DNA of 64,000 nucleotides from Gemmataceae bacterium (GCA_025055795.1 JANWVV010000020.1:1-64000); one strand, 5' to 3'; counted from the stretch's first letter, positions 18,035 to 27,950 are shown. Notes: generated from the letters alone by a model not told the origin. Numbers and translations: made by a program.

Positions 18035-19840
18035 CTAACGTGGCAGCAATTCGGGCAAGTTGGCGATCCGCAATGCTGTCACGCTGACCACTTGGGCTCC
18101 TTGAATCAGGTAGGGCTCCTTGGCCTTATCAAACGTGTCCGATTGGGTATGGTGCGTCAGACGATACTCATCCATTTCCTGTAAGCAAGCAAAGCCAGGG
18201 ACGCCCACAGCATTGAAAGATAAATGGTCCGTGCCCCCCATGCTGCGTAGACTGACCCCTACCCAGCCATCCAGTTCCTTGAGGATTTCCAGCTCCCGCT
18301 GCAGGATCTCGTAACATCCCTTGCGATTGTGAAGGGCCAGTCCTTGTACACGGCCGGTGCCTGTGTCATGGACGATGGCAGCAGAGTGTTTGGGTAGTTC
18401 GTCTTTATAGCGTTGAACATACCGGCGGGAACCATGCAGTCCCTGCTCTTCTCCGCTGAACAGTACAAAACGGATGGTCCGCTTGGGGGGGTACCCTTGT
18501 TGAGCCAGACGGGATAACGCTCGGGCCGCTTCCAGCACCACACAACTGCCTGTGCCATTGTCTGTCGTACCGCTGGCCAAGTCCCACGAGTCCAGGTGCG
18601 CCCCGACGACCACGTATTCATCAGGCTTCTCACTTCCCCGAAGTTCGCCCACTGTGTTATAGACGGTAATCGGCCCCCGAATGAAAGTGTTGCTGATGTC
18701 TGTTTCAACGCGTACGGTGGCGTTCGGTTGCGAGGCCAGCCGCCATAGCAGAGCGTAATGTTCATGTGCCATGAAGACACGCGGCACTCTGTTTTCTGCG
18801 GCGACAATATCATTGGGCCAGCCCCCGGTGGTAACCAACAAAGCGTGCGGTTTAGCAGCACTGGTTGCTATACAGGCAACCCCCTCGCTTTTAAGAAATT
18901 CGTTTAATTCCGTGAATCCTGGCTGAAGTTCATCCTGGACATAACCCAAAACGTCTTGAGCAGACGACCAGGAAAGGGGGGTGGCGTCCGGAGGTAGCTG
19001 CAACCGCGATTGTTTTTTACTCGGTGGCTCTGCCGGTTCCTTCGGGGTGGTCTCTTTTTTGCCATCGTCTTTCCGGAGCGACGGCATACCGGGACCGTAA
19101 CGCAAGTCAGTCACTGGTGCAACTGTGGGAGGGGGAGTGAGCAGCACTACAGCGTGCCGTAACTTTCCTTTGTACTGCGCCAGCTTGTCCTTGCTCCGTT
19201 CGCGTAGGATCACCACCGGCCCGACTACCTTTCCAGGCGTACCTGGCGTCCAACCCGCAGATGCTACCATCAATTTCAATCCTGTGTCAGGTTCAACCAA
19301 ACGCATCAAGGCATGCCCCCGTTGCCAGCCGACGGGGATCTCCCAGGGGTCCAAACGCACATTCACCAAGCCGTATTCACGCATTTTGTCAGCCGCCCAC
19401 TGGTTGGCCCGCTCCAGATTCTTGGAACCGGTCAGCCGGGCCCCTATGACGTCCGACAAATACTGCAGGTTCTTCATGATCTCCGAATGTTGACGGATCT
19501 CGGACAAAACGGCTCGATCCAAATCAACAGGTGTGCGGATCTGCAACGGGGGTGCAACCGGACGTGGCGGCGGGGCTACCTCGACCTCCTCGGCGTACAC
19601 CATCGTAAGCAGTAGCCCGAGGAAACCCACGGCACTCAAAACCGGATTACGCAGCAGAGAAGCTGGCAGCATACGGAAGCTCCTCAAAACATCGTCACCA
19701 ACTACCTGTAGGGGCGGTGGGGTACGGAAAAACGATTTGGTAGCCATTGTCTGATTTGTCATCGGGGAAGCAATAGGTAACTTGCCAGAAATTGGTCCGC
19801 TACACCGCGTTACCAGTCCCAGCTCAAATAGCGCACTCAA
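18035..19840 (-). CDS. M28 family metallopeptidase (aminopeptidase type)
   Basis: Up to 601 residues. It is a di-zinc exopeptidase of the M28 family. Metal ligands are seen in GAHLDSWD (His, Asp), GTTDNGTGS (bridging Asp), FSGEEQGLHGS (catalytic Glu then ligand Glu), VHDTGTG (Asp) and GGTDHLSFN (His). A PA-like insertion lies before the peptidase domain (KVVGPVVILRERSKDKL and onward). The true start may be the Met of MLPASLLRNPVLSAVGFLGL (about residue 57), which gives a clear signal peptide; the longer start adds an unlikely N-terminus. It is exported and probably trims peptides in the periplasm. Single gene. Confidence 0.9.
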   Translation of the reverse strand: MSALFELGLVTRCSGPISGKLPIASPMTNQTMATKSFFRTPPPLQVVGDDVLRSFRMLPASLLRNPVLSAVGFLGLLLTMVYAEEVEVAPPPRPVAPPLQIRTPVDLDRAVLSEIRQHSEIMKNLQYLSDVIGARLTGSKNLERANQWAADKMREYGLVNVRLDPWEIPVGWQRGHALMRLVEPDTGLKLMVASAGWTPGTPGKVVGPVVILRERSKDKLAQYKGKLRHAVVLLTPPPTVAPVTDLRYGPGMPSLRKDDGKKETTPKEPAEPPSKKQSRLQLPPDATPLSWSSAQDVLGYVQDELQPGFTELNEFLKSEGVACIATSAAKPHALLVTTGGWPNDIVAAENRVPRVFMAHEHYALLWRLASQPNATVRVETDISNTFIRGPITVYNTVGELRGSEKPDEYVVVGAHLDSWDLASGTTDNGTGSCVVLEAARALSRLAQQGYPPKRTIRFVLFSGEEQGLHGSRRYVQRYKDELPKHSAAIVHDTGTGRVQGLALHNRKGCYEILQRELEILKELDGWVGVSLRSMGGTDHLSFNAVGVPGFACLQEMDEYRLTHHTQSDTFDKAKEPYLIQGAQVVSVTALRIANLPELLPR

Positions 19841-19915
19841 CCGTCAAGTCCCATCACTGGTCGCTTTCCGAAGGTGCGTACTTGGAAAAATAACCAAAAT
19901 TGTATCTAACTCATC

Positions 19916-19941
19916 TTGACTCAGACTTACCTTAGTATAAT
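19916..19941 (+). promoter_or_regulatory. Possible promoter of the DUF58 gene cluster
   Basis: TTGACT at 19916-19921 and a consensus TATAAT at 19936-19941 stand upstream of the DUF58 gene. The spacer is only 14 bases instead of about 17, so the -35 assignment is doubtful. The -10 box is the best match seen in the intergenic regions of this window. Confidence 0.35.
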
Positions 19942-20084
19942 TTAATATTACCACAGCAAAGTAATTGAAATCCGGATAGACCTCCTACAGACATTTAATC
20001 TGTTGCCTCAAATTGTCAGTAGTCCAAGGGTAAGTTGGTTGAACCGAGGTACGGTGCAACCAAGATTTGAGACAACTGTGCGAT

Positions 20085-21383
20085 ATGAACATGGCTGAAG
20101 ATGCGCATCGGTGGTGGTATCGAGCAGCGCACTACGACGTTTTTCCGGAATTGAGTGCCAAAGTCAGACGGTTTATCTATACACCTTTGGGCATACTAGT
20201 CGCTGCCTCAGTGGTGGCTTTTTTGTGCGGTCTAGCCATTCATCCCCGGGTGTTTGCTTTAGGGGGTGGCCTGCTCGCCGTAGTGGCGTTGGGTTCAGGC
20301 TGGCCGTGGCTGACGTTACGGGGCATCCGTAGTTCAATCACCTTTGAGCGGTTGCGGGCTACGGAAGGCGAAACCATCAAAGCTTCAGTTACAGTGGTGA
20401 ATCACTGGCCTTGGCCGGCTTGGGGCTTGGCATTACAAGGAGGATTCCTACAAACGGCAAAGGAAACCAGTGCCATATCTGGCATCATCCGCTTGGGTCA
20501 GGTTCCGGCTCGTTCGCAAACAGAGCATCAATGGGATTTCACCCCTTTGTGCCGAGGCGAATATCCGTTAACCGCCCCACTATTGATCAGTGGCTTCCCT
20601 TTCGGTGTATGGGAAGCCAAAAGGCGTGTGGCCGTAGCCCAGCGACTACTGGTCTGGCCAAAAACCTTTCCTGTGGGTCCGGTTCCTCAGTCGGATGATC
20701 AAGCCATCGTCGATGGGAATGTGGCCCGCAACAAAGTGGGCAGTGCGGGTGACATCATCGGGGTGCGCCCCTATCGTCGCGGCGATTCACCACGTCGCAT
20801 TCATTGGCCCCAATCGGCTCGCCATGACCGGCTGATTGTTTGTGAGTTGCAAAGCATGACGCGGCCTGTGGTTCGGTTGGTTGTGGACACCAACCCCGCT
20901 GTTCATACGGGTGGTCCAGACCCCAACGGCTCCCGCGAGTGGGCCATTCGGCTAGCGGCTAGTTTCGCTAAAGGGTGGCTAGAGGCTGGTGTGCAGGTGG
21001 GGCTGATAGCTCCCGGAGCAACAATTGCTCCGGCTTCTGGCCTCGAACAGATGTACCGAATTCTGGACAGCCTGGCACGTCTTTCCAACGACAAAGTTGT
21101 GCCGTTAGCTGACCTGCTAGTTAGTCCCGGCTGCCGATCAGGCAGCTCAGCTCTGCAAGTGGTTATTACTACTGATCGGGCACTGGCGAGTTTTCATGGA
21201 TTCAAGGAAGATCAGCGGCGGTGGGTGGTGCTCGTAACTGCTGGATTCGCCACAAAATCACCTGCCGAGGTCAACGACTTTCGACTGCCTTCCCTTCTTC
21301 AGCCTTGGCTTGTGATCGATTCCCCTCAGCGTATCGCTTACTTGCTACGGTACGGGTGGTCGGAGGCCCGCCATGGTTCCTGA
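20085..21383 (+). CDS. DUF58 domain membrane protein
   Basis: About 432 residues. Two hydrophobic helices near residues 35-75 (PLGILVAASVVAFLCGLAI and GGGLLAVVALGSGW) anchor it. The extracytoplasmic part then leads into the DUF58 domain with its signature GVRPYRRGDSPRRIHW, followed by a von Willebrand A-like region. DUF58 proteins usually accompany a MoxR ATPase and a transglutaminase-like protein, as here, and the set is thought to act as an envelope chaperone or protein-assembly system. The frame is open from TTG 20067; ATG 20085 or 20091 is more likely, though neither has a strong Shine-Dalgarno site. Its end overlaps the next gene by 11 bases. Confidence 0.85.
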   Translation: MNMAEDAHRWWYRAAHYDVFPELSAKVRRFIYTPLGILVAASVVAFLCGLAIHPRVFALGGGLLAVVALGSGWPWLTLRGIRSSITFERLRATEGETIKASVTVVNHWPWPAWGLALQGGFLQTAKETSAISGIIRLGQVPARSQTEHQWDFTPLCRGEYPLTAPLLISGFPFGVWEAKRRVAVAQRLLVWPKTFPVGPVPQSDDQAIVDGNVARNKVGSAGDIIGVRPYRRGDSPRRIHWPQSARHDRLIVCELQSMTRPVVRLVVDTNPAVHTGGPDPNGSREWAIRLAASFAKGWLEAGVQVGLIAPGATIAPASGLEQMYRILDSLARLSNDKVVPLADLLVSPGCRSGSSALQVVITTDRALASFHGFKEDQRRWVVLVTAGFATKSPAEVNDFRLPSLLQPWLVIDSPQRIAYLLRYGWSEARHGS

Positions 21384-23727
21384 AACGTCCCCCCTGCTCC
21401 GTCGCACAACCTTCGTGCTGATGGCCATCGTCTACGCAGCAGTAGAGGTCGCCTCTGATCCCGACGGCCGACCATCTTCTTTTGGAATTTGCTTTGGAAT
21501 AGTTGCCTTCCTCGTAGCCGCACTAGTCAGCTACCTCGTGCCTGTCCCCACACGAACTGTTCGGTTACCCATTTTTGTTACCTTGTGCCTGGCCTTGCTA
21601 CTTGTAGCACCGGTTCTGATTGAGCCTCTTATCCGCTATTTGACGGACAACGGTCTTCCCTTGGAACTTCAAATGGTCAATGGACTACGGATCTTAGGGG
21701 TGGGATTGACGGCATTAGCTATTTGGCCCTTGTGTTTACGATTAGCCGGAGTGGTTAGCTTGTTTCTCATCCTGTTTGTGGCAGCGATGGGGGACCAGAA
21801 ACCAATTCCGTGGTTTCTTGCCGCTTACGCTGTGGTTGGCAGCCTTTGGCTGATGCTGGCCTACTCTTCGCGACTACAAGCCAGCATGCAGGCAACAGTA
21901 ACTACACCCACCGCTCAGCCGACTGCCTGCCTGCGACTCCGTTTCCCGTGGTGGGAAATGAGCGTTTTGTTGATCGTCCTGGGCGGCGCCCTGTCCTTGA
22001 CCGTCATTGGTCCCAAACGAGTGGTTTGGCGTCTTGGTGAGTGGTTGCCCACTTCTGGTGGCACAGGTGCCGTTGATCTGTTTGCCCGCTCGGGAATTGG
22101 TGACGGCCCTGAAGAGATAGCCGGAGACAACGCGCGGGCCGCCGGGATGGTAGAAACGGACAAAATGATCGAAGACAACAAAAACGCGTTAATCGATTTA
22201 GTCAACGACATGTATGGTCCGCCGCACCGGCCACCGCAGGAACAGGAACGGATGGTAGCTGGGGGAAAAGCGGACATCATTTCGTTTCATGGCAAGCTAC
22301 CCGAGAACCGTCGGCCGAGCCGCGACTTTGATACTAGTCGGAAGGGACCATCCCAACGGGACAAGAAACTAGAAAGCCTGCGGGCACGCGCATTATTCGA
22401 GGTTGAAGGTCAAACGCCATTACATGTGCGTGTTGTTGTTTACGAAAGCTATGACGGCGTCAACGCCCGTTGGCTGGAAGGACGCAAACCATCATTGCGG
22501 TTTCTGGAGGCCACCGGCGGCGACTGGATGCGGGTTAGTCACATCAGGGAAACGGCTGGTTGGTATTGGGAAAAAGAACGTCATCGCTTCAAGGTAGCAG
22601 AGTTAAAGACCAATCTGGTGCCCACACCAGCCCTCTTAACAGCCTTCCGGATCAATAAGGTGGATCGCCCAGACTACTACGATTGGGATTACGAGGGTGT
22701 ACTGGTATTAGCCGGACGAAAGACAACACCGCCCGGGGTAGTGATCACGACAGAATGTCAGACTCTGGACTATTGCCGCCTTCCCTCCCACGCGTTTTTG
22801 CAATCGGCCCGTGGGGATGCCATGGCCCCTTTGCTGGTGCGCGTTCCTGAGTCCATCCGTCCTGCACTTCAAGCAATCGCTGAGGAATGGGCGGGGGATC
22901 AGCCTGCGGGATGGCCCCAGATTGAAGCAATCCTGAAGCGGCTCCGCCAAGATTTCACCCTGGACTGGACCGTGGCTGTACCGGCCGATCATCCGGCGCC
23001 CGTGATGTGGTTCCTGACCGAGTCGTATCGCGGACCAGACTATTTATTTGCCTCGGCAGCTACCCTGTTGCTTCGCTGCATGGGTTATCCCACACGGCTG
23101 TGCCTGGGTTATTACGCCGATCCGCAAGCGTATGATCCGGCTACCGCTCATACCCCTGTACGAGCAGCCGATCTGCACTTCTGGCCGGAAGTTCTGCTGC
23201 GGGACGGCCAATGGCTGGTGCTCGAGCCCACCCCTGGCTACGACGTATTGGGACCACGCTTGCCCTGGTCGGAACGGTTACGACTGGCCTGGCTAACCGT
23301 ATGGGACTGGTCTAGGCGTAATACATGGTTGCTGGCCACCGTCGCTTTCAGCAGCGCAGCGGTCATCGCTCGACGCCGCTCCATCATCGACACCCTGGCC
23401 GTCTGGCGGTGGCTGTGGTTCCCCAAGCGGTCCTGGCAGAAGGTCGTTCTGGAATGCTTGCGTTTGTTGGAACGCCGCTGCCGATGGGCTGGTTGTGGTC
23501 GGCTTCCCCATCAGACGCTGTCGGCCTGGGGAACCAGATTGTGCCGTAGCACGCCGGGAGACGTTAGCCTGCTCACTTTGGTGCGCCTGAGCGAATGGGC
23601 GGCCTACGCCTCGGGTCTGCCGCCACCTATTCCACCCGACCAAATACAGGCAACGTGCCGGCAAACACTTCGATCATGGACTTTGCGCCACCTGCAACGA
23701 CTTTCAAGGGAGACGAGTTATCAATGA
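21373..23727 (+). CDS. Transglutaminase-like membrane protein with degenerate catalytic triad
   Basis: 784 residues. The N-terminal 215 residues hold about seven membrane helices. A soluble region follows, then a transglutaminase-like core at about 540-640 and one more helix near 655, with a C-terminal cytoplasmic domain. In the normal family the core reads G-x-C-x-x-F-A. Here it is GPDYLFA, with Asp556 in the cysteine position. The His is kept (His602 in HFWPEV), and the Asp is Glu618 in LEPTPGY. So the cysteine nucleophile is missing and transamidase or protease activity is not expected; a structural or binding role is inferred. It overlaps the DUF58 gene by 11 bases and the MoxR gene by four, so the three are translationally coupled. 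Confidence 0.85.
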   Translation: MVPETSPLLRRTTFVLMAIVYAAVEVASDPDGRPSSFGICFGIVAFLVAALVSYLVPVPTRTVRLPIFVTLCLALLLVAPVLIEPLIRYLTDNGLPLELQMVNGLRILGVGLTALAIWPLCLRLAGVVSLFLILFVAAMGDQKPIPWFLAAYAVVGSLWLMLAYSSRLQASMQATVTTPTAQPTACLRLRFPWWEMSVLLIVLGGALSLTVIGPKRVVWRLGEWLPTSGGTGAVDLFARSGIGDGPEEIAGDNARAAGMVETDKMIEDNKNALIDLVNDMYGPPHRPPQEQERMVAGGKADIISFHGKLPENRRPSRDFDTSRKGPSQRDKKLESLRARALFEVEGQTPLHVRVVVYESYDGVNARWLEGRKPSLRFLEATGGDWMRVSHIRETAGWYWEKERHRFKVAELKTNLVPTPALLTAFRINKVDRPDYYDWDYEGVLVLAGRKTTPPGVVITTECQTLDYCRLPSHAFLQSARGDAMAPLLVRVPESIRPALQAIAEEWAGDQPAGWPQIEAILKRLRQDFTLDWTVAVPADHPAPVMWFLTESYRGPDYLFASAATLLLRCMGYPTRLCLGYYADPQAYDPATAHTPVRAADLHFWPEVLLRDGQWLVLEPTPGYDVLGPRLPWSERLRLAWLTVWDWSRRNTWLLATVAFSSAAVIARRRSIIDTLAVWRWLWFPKRSWQKVVLECLRLLERRCRWAGCGRLPHQTLSAWGTRLCRSTPGDVSLLTLVRLSEWAAYASGLPPPIPPDQIQATCRQTLRSWTLRHLQRLSRETSYQ

Positions 23728-24689
23728 CCAGCTCCATAGCCACTACATCACCAAACACCCGAGTTACAGAAGTCGCACCTTTACAACGGCTGCGGCAGGC
23801 CCTGAATAACGCTCTCCGGGGCAAGCCGCAAGTCATCGAGTACGTCTTGGCTAGCTTATTAGCACGTGGTCACGTCTTACTGGAGGACAAACCGGGGCTA
23901 GGCAAGACCACCTTAGCCAAGGCCCTGGCAGCAGCCATCGGCGGACGATTTGCACGCGTTCAGTGCACGCCCGACCTGCTTCCTGGCGACATCACAGGGT
24001 TCAGCATCTTCAATCAAAAGACCCGCGAGTTTGAATTCCAGCCCGGCCCCGTCTTTGCCGACGTCCTGTTGGTCGATGAGATTAATCGAACAACTCCCCG
24101 GACCCAATCGGCTCTATTAGAAGCCATGGCCGAGCGACAGGTGACGGTGGATAACGTCCGCTACCCCCTAAGTGAGACCTTTTTCGTCCTGGCTACTCAA
24201 AATCCGATCGAACACCATGGCACCTATCCGTTACCCGAGGCCCAACTAGACCGCTTTGCCATGAAGCTGTCGATCGGTTATCCGGATCGACAAAGTCAAC
24301 GCGCTATGCTGGCAGCAGCCATCAGCGTGTGTAATTGTCAGGTCGAGGTCGCTGAACAGGTGCTAAGCCTGGAACAGTTGCATCGGCTGCAGGAACAAAC
24401 CTCCCGGGTGGTCGTCGCCCCCCTCATCCAGGACTATTTGATCGATCTGGCCGAACGTACCCGTACCCACCCCCGTATCAGCCTGGGCTTAAGCCCTCGT
24501 GGTCTGTTGTTATGGCAGCGGATCGCACAAGCCTGGGCGTTTCTTCAGGAGCGTACCTTTGTCACACCGGATGATATCCTTGCCGTGGCCCGCCCGGTGC
24601 TATCGGTTCGCCTGATCATCGAAACCGCTCCGGAAACTGTCCTCCACGAATTACTCTCTTCAGTTCCCATACCTGTTTATTCCGACTGA
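23724..24689 (+). CDS. MoxR family AAA+ ATPase
   Basis: 321 residues from ATG 23724, which overlaps the stop of the preceding gene as ATGA; a longer frame from 23595 lies inside that gene and is not used. Walker A is DKPGLGKTT (Lys61), Walker B VLLVDEINR, sensor 1 ATQNPIEHHGTYPLPEAQLDRF, the conserved MoxR block, and the lid domain ends it. MoxR ATPases act as chaperones for assembling or activating partner proteins, usually DUF58 and vWA proteins coded beside them. Here MoxR comes last in the cluster, whereas in many genomes it comes first. No separate vWA-domain gene follows. Confidence 0.94.
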   Translation: MTSSIATTSPNTRVTEVAPLQRLRQALNNALRGKPQVIEYVLASLLARGHVLLEDKPGLGKTTLAKALAAAIGGRFARVQCTPDLLPGDITGFSIFNQKTREFEFQPGPVFADVLLVDEINRTTPRTQSALLEAMAERQVTVDNVRYPLSETFFVLATQNPIEHHGTYPLPEAQLDRFAMKLSIGYPDRQSQRAMLAAAISVCNCQVEVAEQVLSLEQLHRLQEQTSRVVVAPLIQDYLIDLAERTRTHPRISLGLSPRGLLLWQRIAQAWAFLQERTFVTPDDILAVARPVLSVRLIIETAPETVLHELLSSVPIPVYSD

Positions 24690-24726
24690 TCAGCGATGAG
24701 GAGTAATACAAGGGGGTAGCGTCCTT

Positions 24727-26313
24727 ATGACTTCCATCGTTGTGTGGGGTTTTCTCCTGCGTTTGGGGCAAGTGACCTTGGAAGCCTCGTTAACATTGCT
24801 GGTTGGTGTAGTAGTGGCCGGCGTGTTGCGGCGGATGGTTAGTCCTGCGGGTACGCGCCGGTTGTTCGGCCGCGGACTTACAGGTCTGTTGCGAGGCTGG
24901 TTGGCAGGTATGCTCCTGCCGGTGTGTTCGTTAGGAGTTATCCCTGTCGCGGGTGAATTGCGTCGTGCGGGTGTCCCTGGAGGTACTGTTCTGGCCTTCA
25001 CTCTGACCGCCCCGTTGTTAAACCCGATTTCATTCCTCTACGGCCTGACTCTGGCAGAGCCCATCGTTATTTGTAGCTTCGCTTTAGCGTCGTTATTTCT
25101 GTCAACCATGGCGGGGATGTTGTGGGATCGCTGTCTGGCCCGTCAGGATAGCCTCCGCGTTGCCGCGATGACGGCTCAACTAGCCGACCGGGAGCCTTTG
25201 CCCGCTGCGGGACCACGCCGTCTTTTGGCCGTAGCCGTAACCGCTGCCCGCGAATTGACCGGGGCCAACGCGTTGTATTTTGTTCTGGGCCTGATTGGTT
25301 CAGCAGCTCTGGCCGCTCTGATACCCTTTGGTAGCTTGCAAGCCACTATGAAACACAGCGATTGGATCTCGCCCCTGCTGATGATGCTGCTGGCCATTCC
25401 CATTTTCTCTTCTCCCTTGCCCGGCATGATGAAAATCGGCTTGATGTTCGACCATGGTAATTCGTTAGGAGCTGCTTTCGTCCTATTCATTGTGGGTATT
25501 GGCACTAACGTGGGCTTGCTGACCTGGCTGGCAGCCCATTTCGGATTACGCCGCTTCTTGCCATGGTTGCTTGTGTGGCTGCTTGTCGTGCTGGTGTTGG
25601 CTTATGCGGCTGAGCCGCTGCTGTACGACACACGCAAGCCCGAATTGGATCACACCCACGCTTTTGACGATTACTCCAATCCTTTCGCAGCAGCTGGCTA
25701 TGACTTGCCAACGCTTTTGAACATGGTCCAGCAAAAACTGGTTGAACGCTTCCAGCCAATGGAGCAAACGGCGATTATCACTCTGGCCCTTCTGCTGGTG
25801 GCAGGCGTTGGGGTTCGTTTATACGACCGTCAGGGACGGCTGGAACAGTGGCTGAGCACAGCCACGGCCAGTTCCAGTCCATCCTCCGTCCCCTGGTGGA
25901 ATCGGCCTATTCCTGGCCCTGTGCTAGGAGCTATTGCTCTGCTGGGTTTAATCGCTTTCAGCATTATCGGCATGTACATTTACTATCCTCCGCCCGAGCA
26001 AACCCTGAATGATTTGAGCCAAGTGCGGGCTAACGCCGTCGTCGCCGTTCGAACGGGCAAACGCGAGGAGGCAATCCGGGATCTGGAATTACTAGACTTA
26101 CTGACACGCAAGCTCCAAGTGGGCGTATACTTGCGGGCCGGTCATCTACCCGCAGAGGCCCGCCAAGCCGCTGACAACTTACGGGAAGCGATCGAACAAC
26201 TGCGTGATCGGCTTCTGGCCAGCGACGCTGACCAGGCCCGACAATTAATTCAGGACTTTGAACTCGCCTATCAGGCATGCCGTCGTGCCTTTGGCTCCTT
26301 TGCAAGCCCCTAA
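24727..26313 (+). CDS. UPF0718/ArsP-like permease with C-terminal helical extension
   Basis: 528 residues. Ten or so membrane helices fill residues 5-425. The first conserved block, MLLPVCSLGVIPVAGELRR, has the Cys-Ser-x-Gly-x-x-Pro pattern of the permease family that includes ArsP (export of organoarsenicals). The second, TAPLLNPISFLYG, also fits. The single Cys in CSLG rather than two leaves the substrate open. After the last helix comes a soluble helical tail of about 100 residues rich in Leu, Arg and Glu, which could be coiled coil or TPR-like. It starts 37 bases after MoxR with GAGGAG-type sequence upstream, so it may be in the same transcript; a link between the functions is unproven. 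Confidence 0.82.
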   Translation: MTSIVVWGFLLRLGQVTLEASLTLLVGVVVAGVLRRMVSPAGTRRLFGRGLTGLLRGWLAGMLLPVCSLGVIPVAGELRRAGVPGGTVLAFTLTAPLLNPISFLYGLTLAEPIVICSFALASLFLSTMAGMLWDRCLARQDSLRVAAMTAQLADREPLPAAGPRRLLAVAVTAARELTGANALYFVLGLIGSAALAALIPFGSLQATMKHSDWISPLLMMLLAIPIFSSPLPGMMKIGLMFDHGNSLGAAFVLFIVGIGTNVGLLTWLAAHFGLRRFLPWLLVWLLVVLVLAYAAEPLLYDTRKPELDHTHAFDDYSNPFAAAGYDLPTLLNMVQQKLVERFQPMEQTAIITLALLLVAGVGVRLYDRQGRLEQWLSTATASSSPSSVPWWNRPIPGPVLGAIALLGLIAFSIIGMYIYYPPPEQTLNDLSQVRANAVVAVRTGKREEAIRDLELLDLLTRKLQVGVYLRAGHLPAEARQAADNLREAIEQLRDRLLASDADQARQLIQDFELAYQACRRAFGSFASP

Positions 26314-26545
26314 AAGCTTCCTTGGTCTGCCGAGCAATCTGAGTATCTTCTCGACAGTTCGGCTCGTATCATCACGCAACTAGCGGCCGATACTCACGCA
26401 GGCTTTGCCTAACGGCCAGTCCCGCTGCCGCGTGCCCTGACCGTCTGGAAAAAACAAGTCCCCCCTTACCTCTGGTCCCCAATTCCGATTCACAACTCGA
26501 GTAGTTAGATGAGCTTAGGAACCCAATAGGAGACAAATATAAGTT

Positions 26546-27571
26546 ATGGTGCGCTCGTACCACGCCGAATCGATTGCGGACAACTATTTTTTCAACATGT
26601 TCAACATGTTCCGTGCAGAAGTCCGACCGTACCTGCTGATGTTGTGCAGCAGTTTTTCGTTCACTGTCATGGCGGTACTCGTCCATGACATTGTTCAGGT
26701 TTCCCGTATATGCGACTGGCAAACAACAGCGCTATTCCGTGCGGGTTTGGTAGCTTTGTTTTCCCTGATTCTGGCTCATCTGAATGGCGTGGGATTGGTG
26801 TGGAGACCGTGGCGATTGTGGGTACGAAGCCTGGCCGGCAGTGGCAGCATGGTCTGTACCTTTTATGCTTTCGGAACCCTCCCGACCGCCGATGTTATCA
26901 CTCTTACCAATACCTTCCCCTTGTGGGTGGCCTTGTTAGCCTGGCCTGTGTATGGGCAGCGTCCGCAGCGCGCCCTGCTGCTGGCGGTGGGGATTGGCAT
27001 AGCAGGAGTTGCTTTGGTAGAACAGCCCCATTTTGCCCAACGCAATTGGGGAGTGGTAGCGGCCCTGGCGGCAGCCATGTTTACCGCTGTGGCCATGCTG
27101 GGTCTACACGCCCTGAAGGGGGTCAATCCGACAGCGGTAGTTGTGCACTTTTCCTGTGTCGCTACCCTGACCTGCGCGGTCGTTTTCCTTTTGAATCTCC
27201 AGCAGCATAGCTTTTTCCGGATGAGTGACACCAATGCCTGGATCAAACTATTGGGCATGGGTTTGGCCGCGCTTGTCGGTCAGATTTTTCTGACGCGGGC
27301 GTTTGTGGGTGGCGCCCCAGCCGCGGTGGCTGTGGTCGGACTGACACAGATCGTCTTCGCCTTGGCCTTTGACGTCTGGCTGTTTGGTTATACCCTGAAT
27401 CTGCTAACCATCTGTGGTACTATCCTCGTTGTAGCACCAACAGGTTGGGTGCTGACTCATCCCCCCCGCCTGCCAACGTCTCTACCCCCTAAAGCGTGGA
27501 TGCAACCATCGATCGTCAGGACGGAGGCTACTAAAAGTACCAGCACGGGAGAAACGAAAACACTGATGTAA
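26546..27571 (+). CDS. EamA/DMT family transporter
   Basis: 341 residues with ten predicted helices, two EamA repeats (about 30-155 and 175-310). Conserved spots are the helix 3 to 4 segment FGTLPTADVITLTNTFPLWV and the equivalent FVGGAPAAVAVVGLTQIVFA in repeat 2. It exports or imports small metabolites such as amino acids or nucleotide-related compounds; the substrate is unknown. The first 24 residues are polar, and the Met at about 25 (MFRAEVRPYLLM) is a possible alternative start. It is followed by a Ser/Thr-rich tail of about 30 residues. Single gene. Confidence 0.85.
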   Translation: MVRSYHAESIADNYFFNMFNMFRAEVRPYLLMLCSSFSFTVMAVLVHDIVQVSRICDWQTTALFRAGLVALFSLILAHLNGVGLVWRPWRLWVRSLAGSGSMVCTFYAFGTLPTADVITLTNTFPLWVALLAWPVYGQRPQRALLLAVGIGIAGVALVEQPHFAQRNWGVVAALAAAMFTAVAMLGLHALKGVNPTAVVVHFSCVATLTCAVVFLLNLQQHSFFRMSDTNAWIKLLGMGLAALVGQIFLTRAFVGGAPAAVAVVGLTQIVFALAFDVWLFGYTLNLLTICGTILVVAPTGWVLTHPPRLPTSLPPKAWMQPSIVRTEATKSTSTGETKTLM

Positions 27572-27950
27572 GAGCTCCGGTAATAGATAGCCGTCAGGCT
27601 ACCACATGCCATCTTCGAAGATAAGCGGACGCGTGTACAAAAGCTTCTTACCCGATGGTTATTTCTGTGTGATTATCGTCGTGTCGGCGAACCTGCAGGT
27701 CTCACAAACCGTCCAATAGTAACGAATCCTGTTAAGGATGCTGGGATATCGCTGATGTTCTAGCGCATTAACCGATTCATGAACGCCTTTATAAGTGTTA
27801 AATAGATAATGAGAACGTAACCAAGGGAAACGAGGTCGACTTGTGCGATGATCCAAGGGAATTTAGATTAGGAAAAAGAGACTCGCCCCCACCCAAGAAA
27901 CCGCAGCACAGGTTTTGCATCGATCACTTTTTTCAGCGGGAGGGCATGCC
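27572..27950. other. Intergenic region before the kinase gene
   Basis: About 380 bases with no coding frame, tRNA-like fold or repeat recognised. GGGAGGG at 27938-27944 is the ribosome-binding site of the kinase gene that starts at 27951. Confidence 0.4.

Noticed and set aside
21373-24689. MoxR cluster considered as a MoxR-vWA ternary or defence-like system
   Set aside because: No separate vWA-domain gene or nuclease partner is present; the set is the common MoxR-DUF58-transglutaminase-like arrangement.
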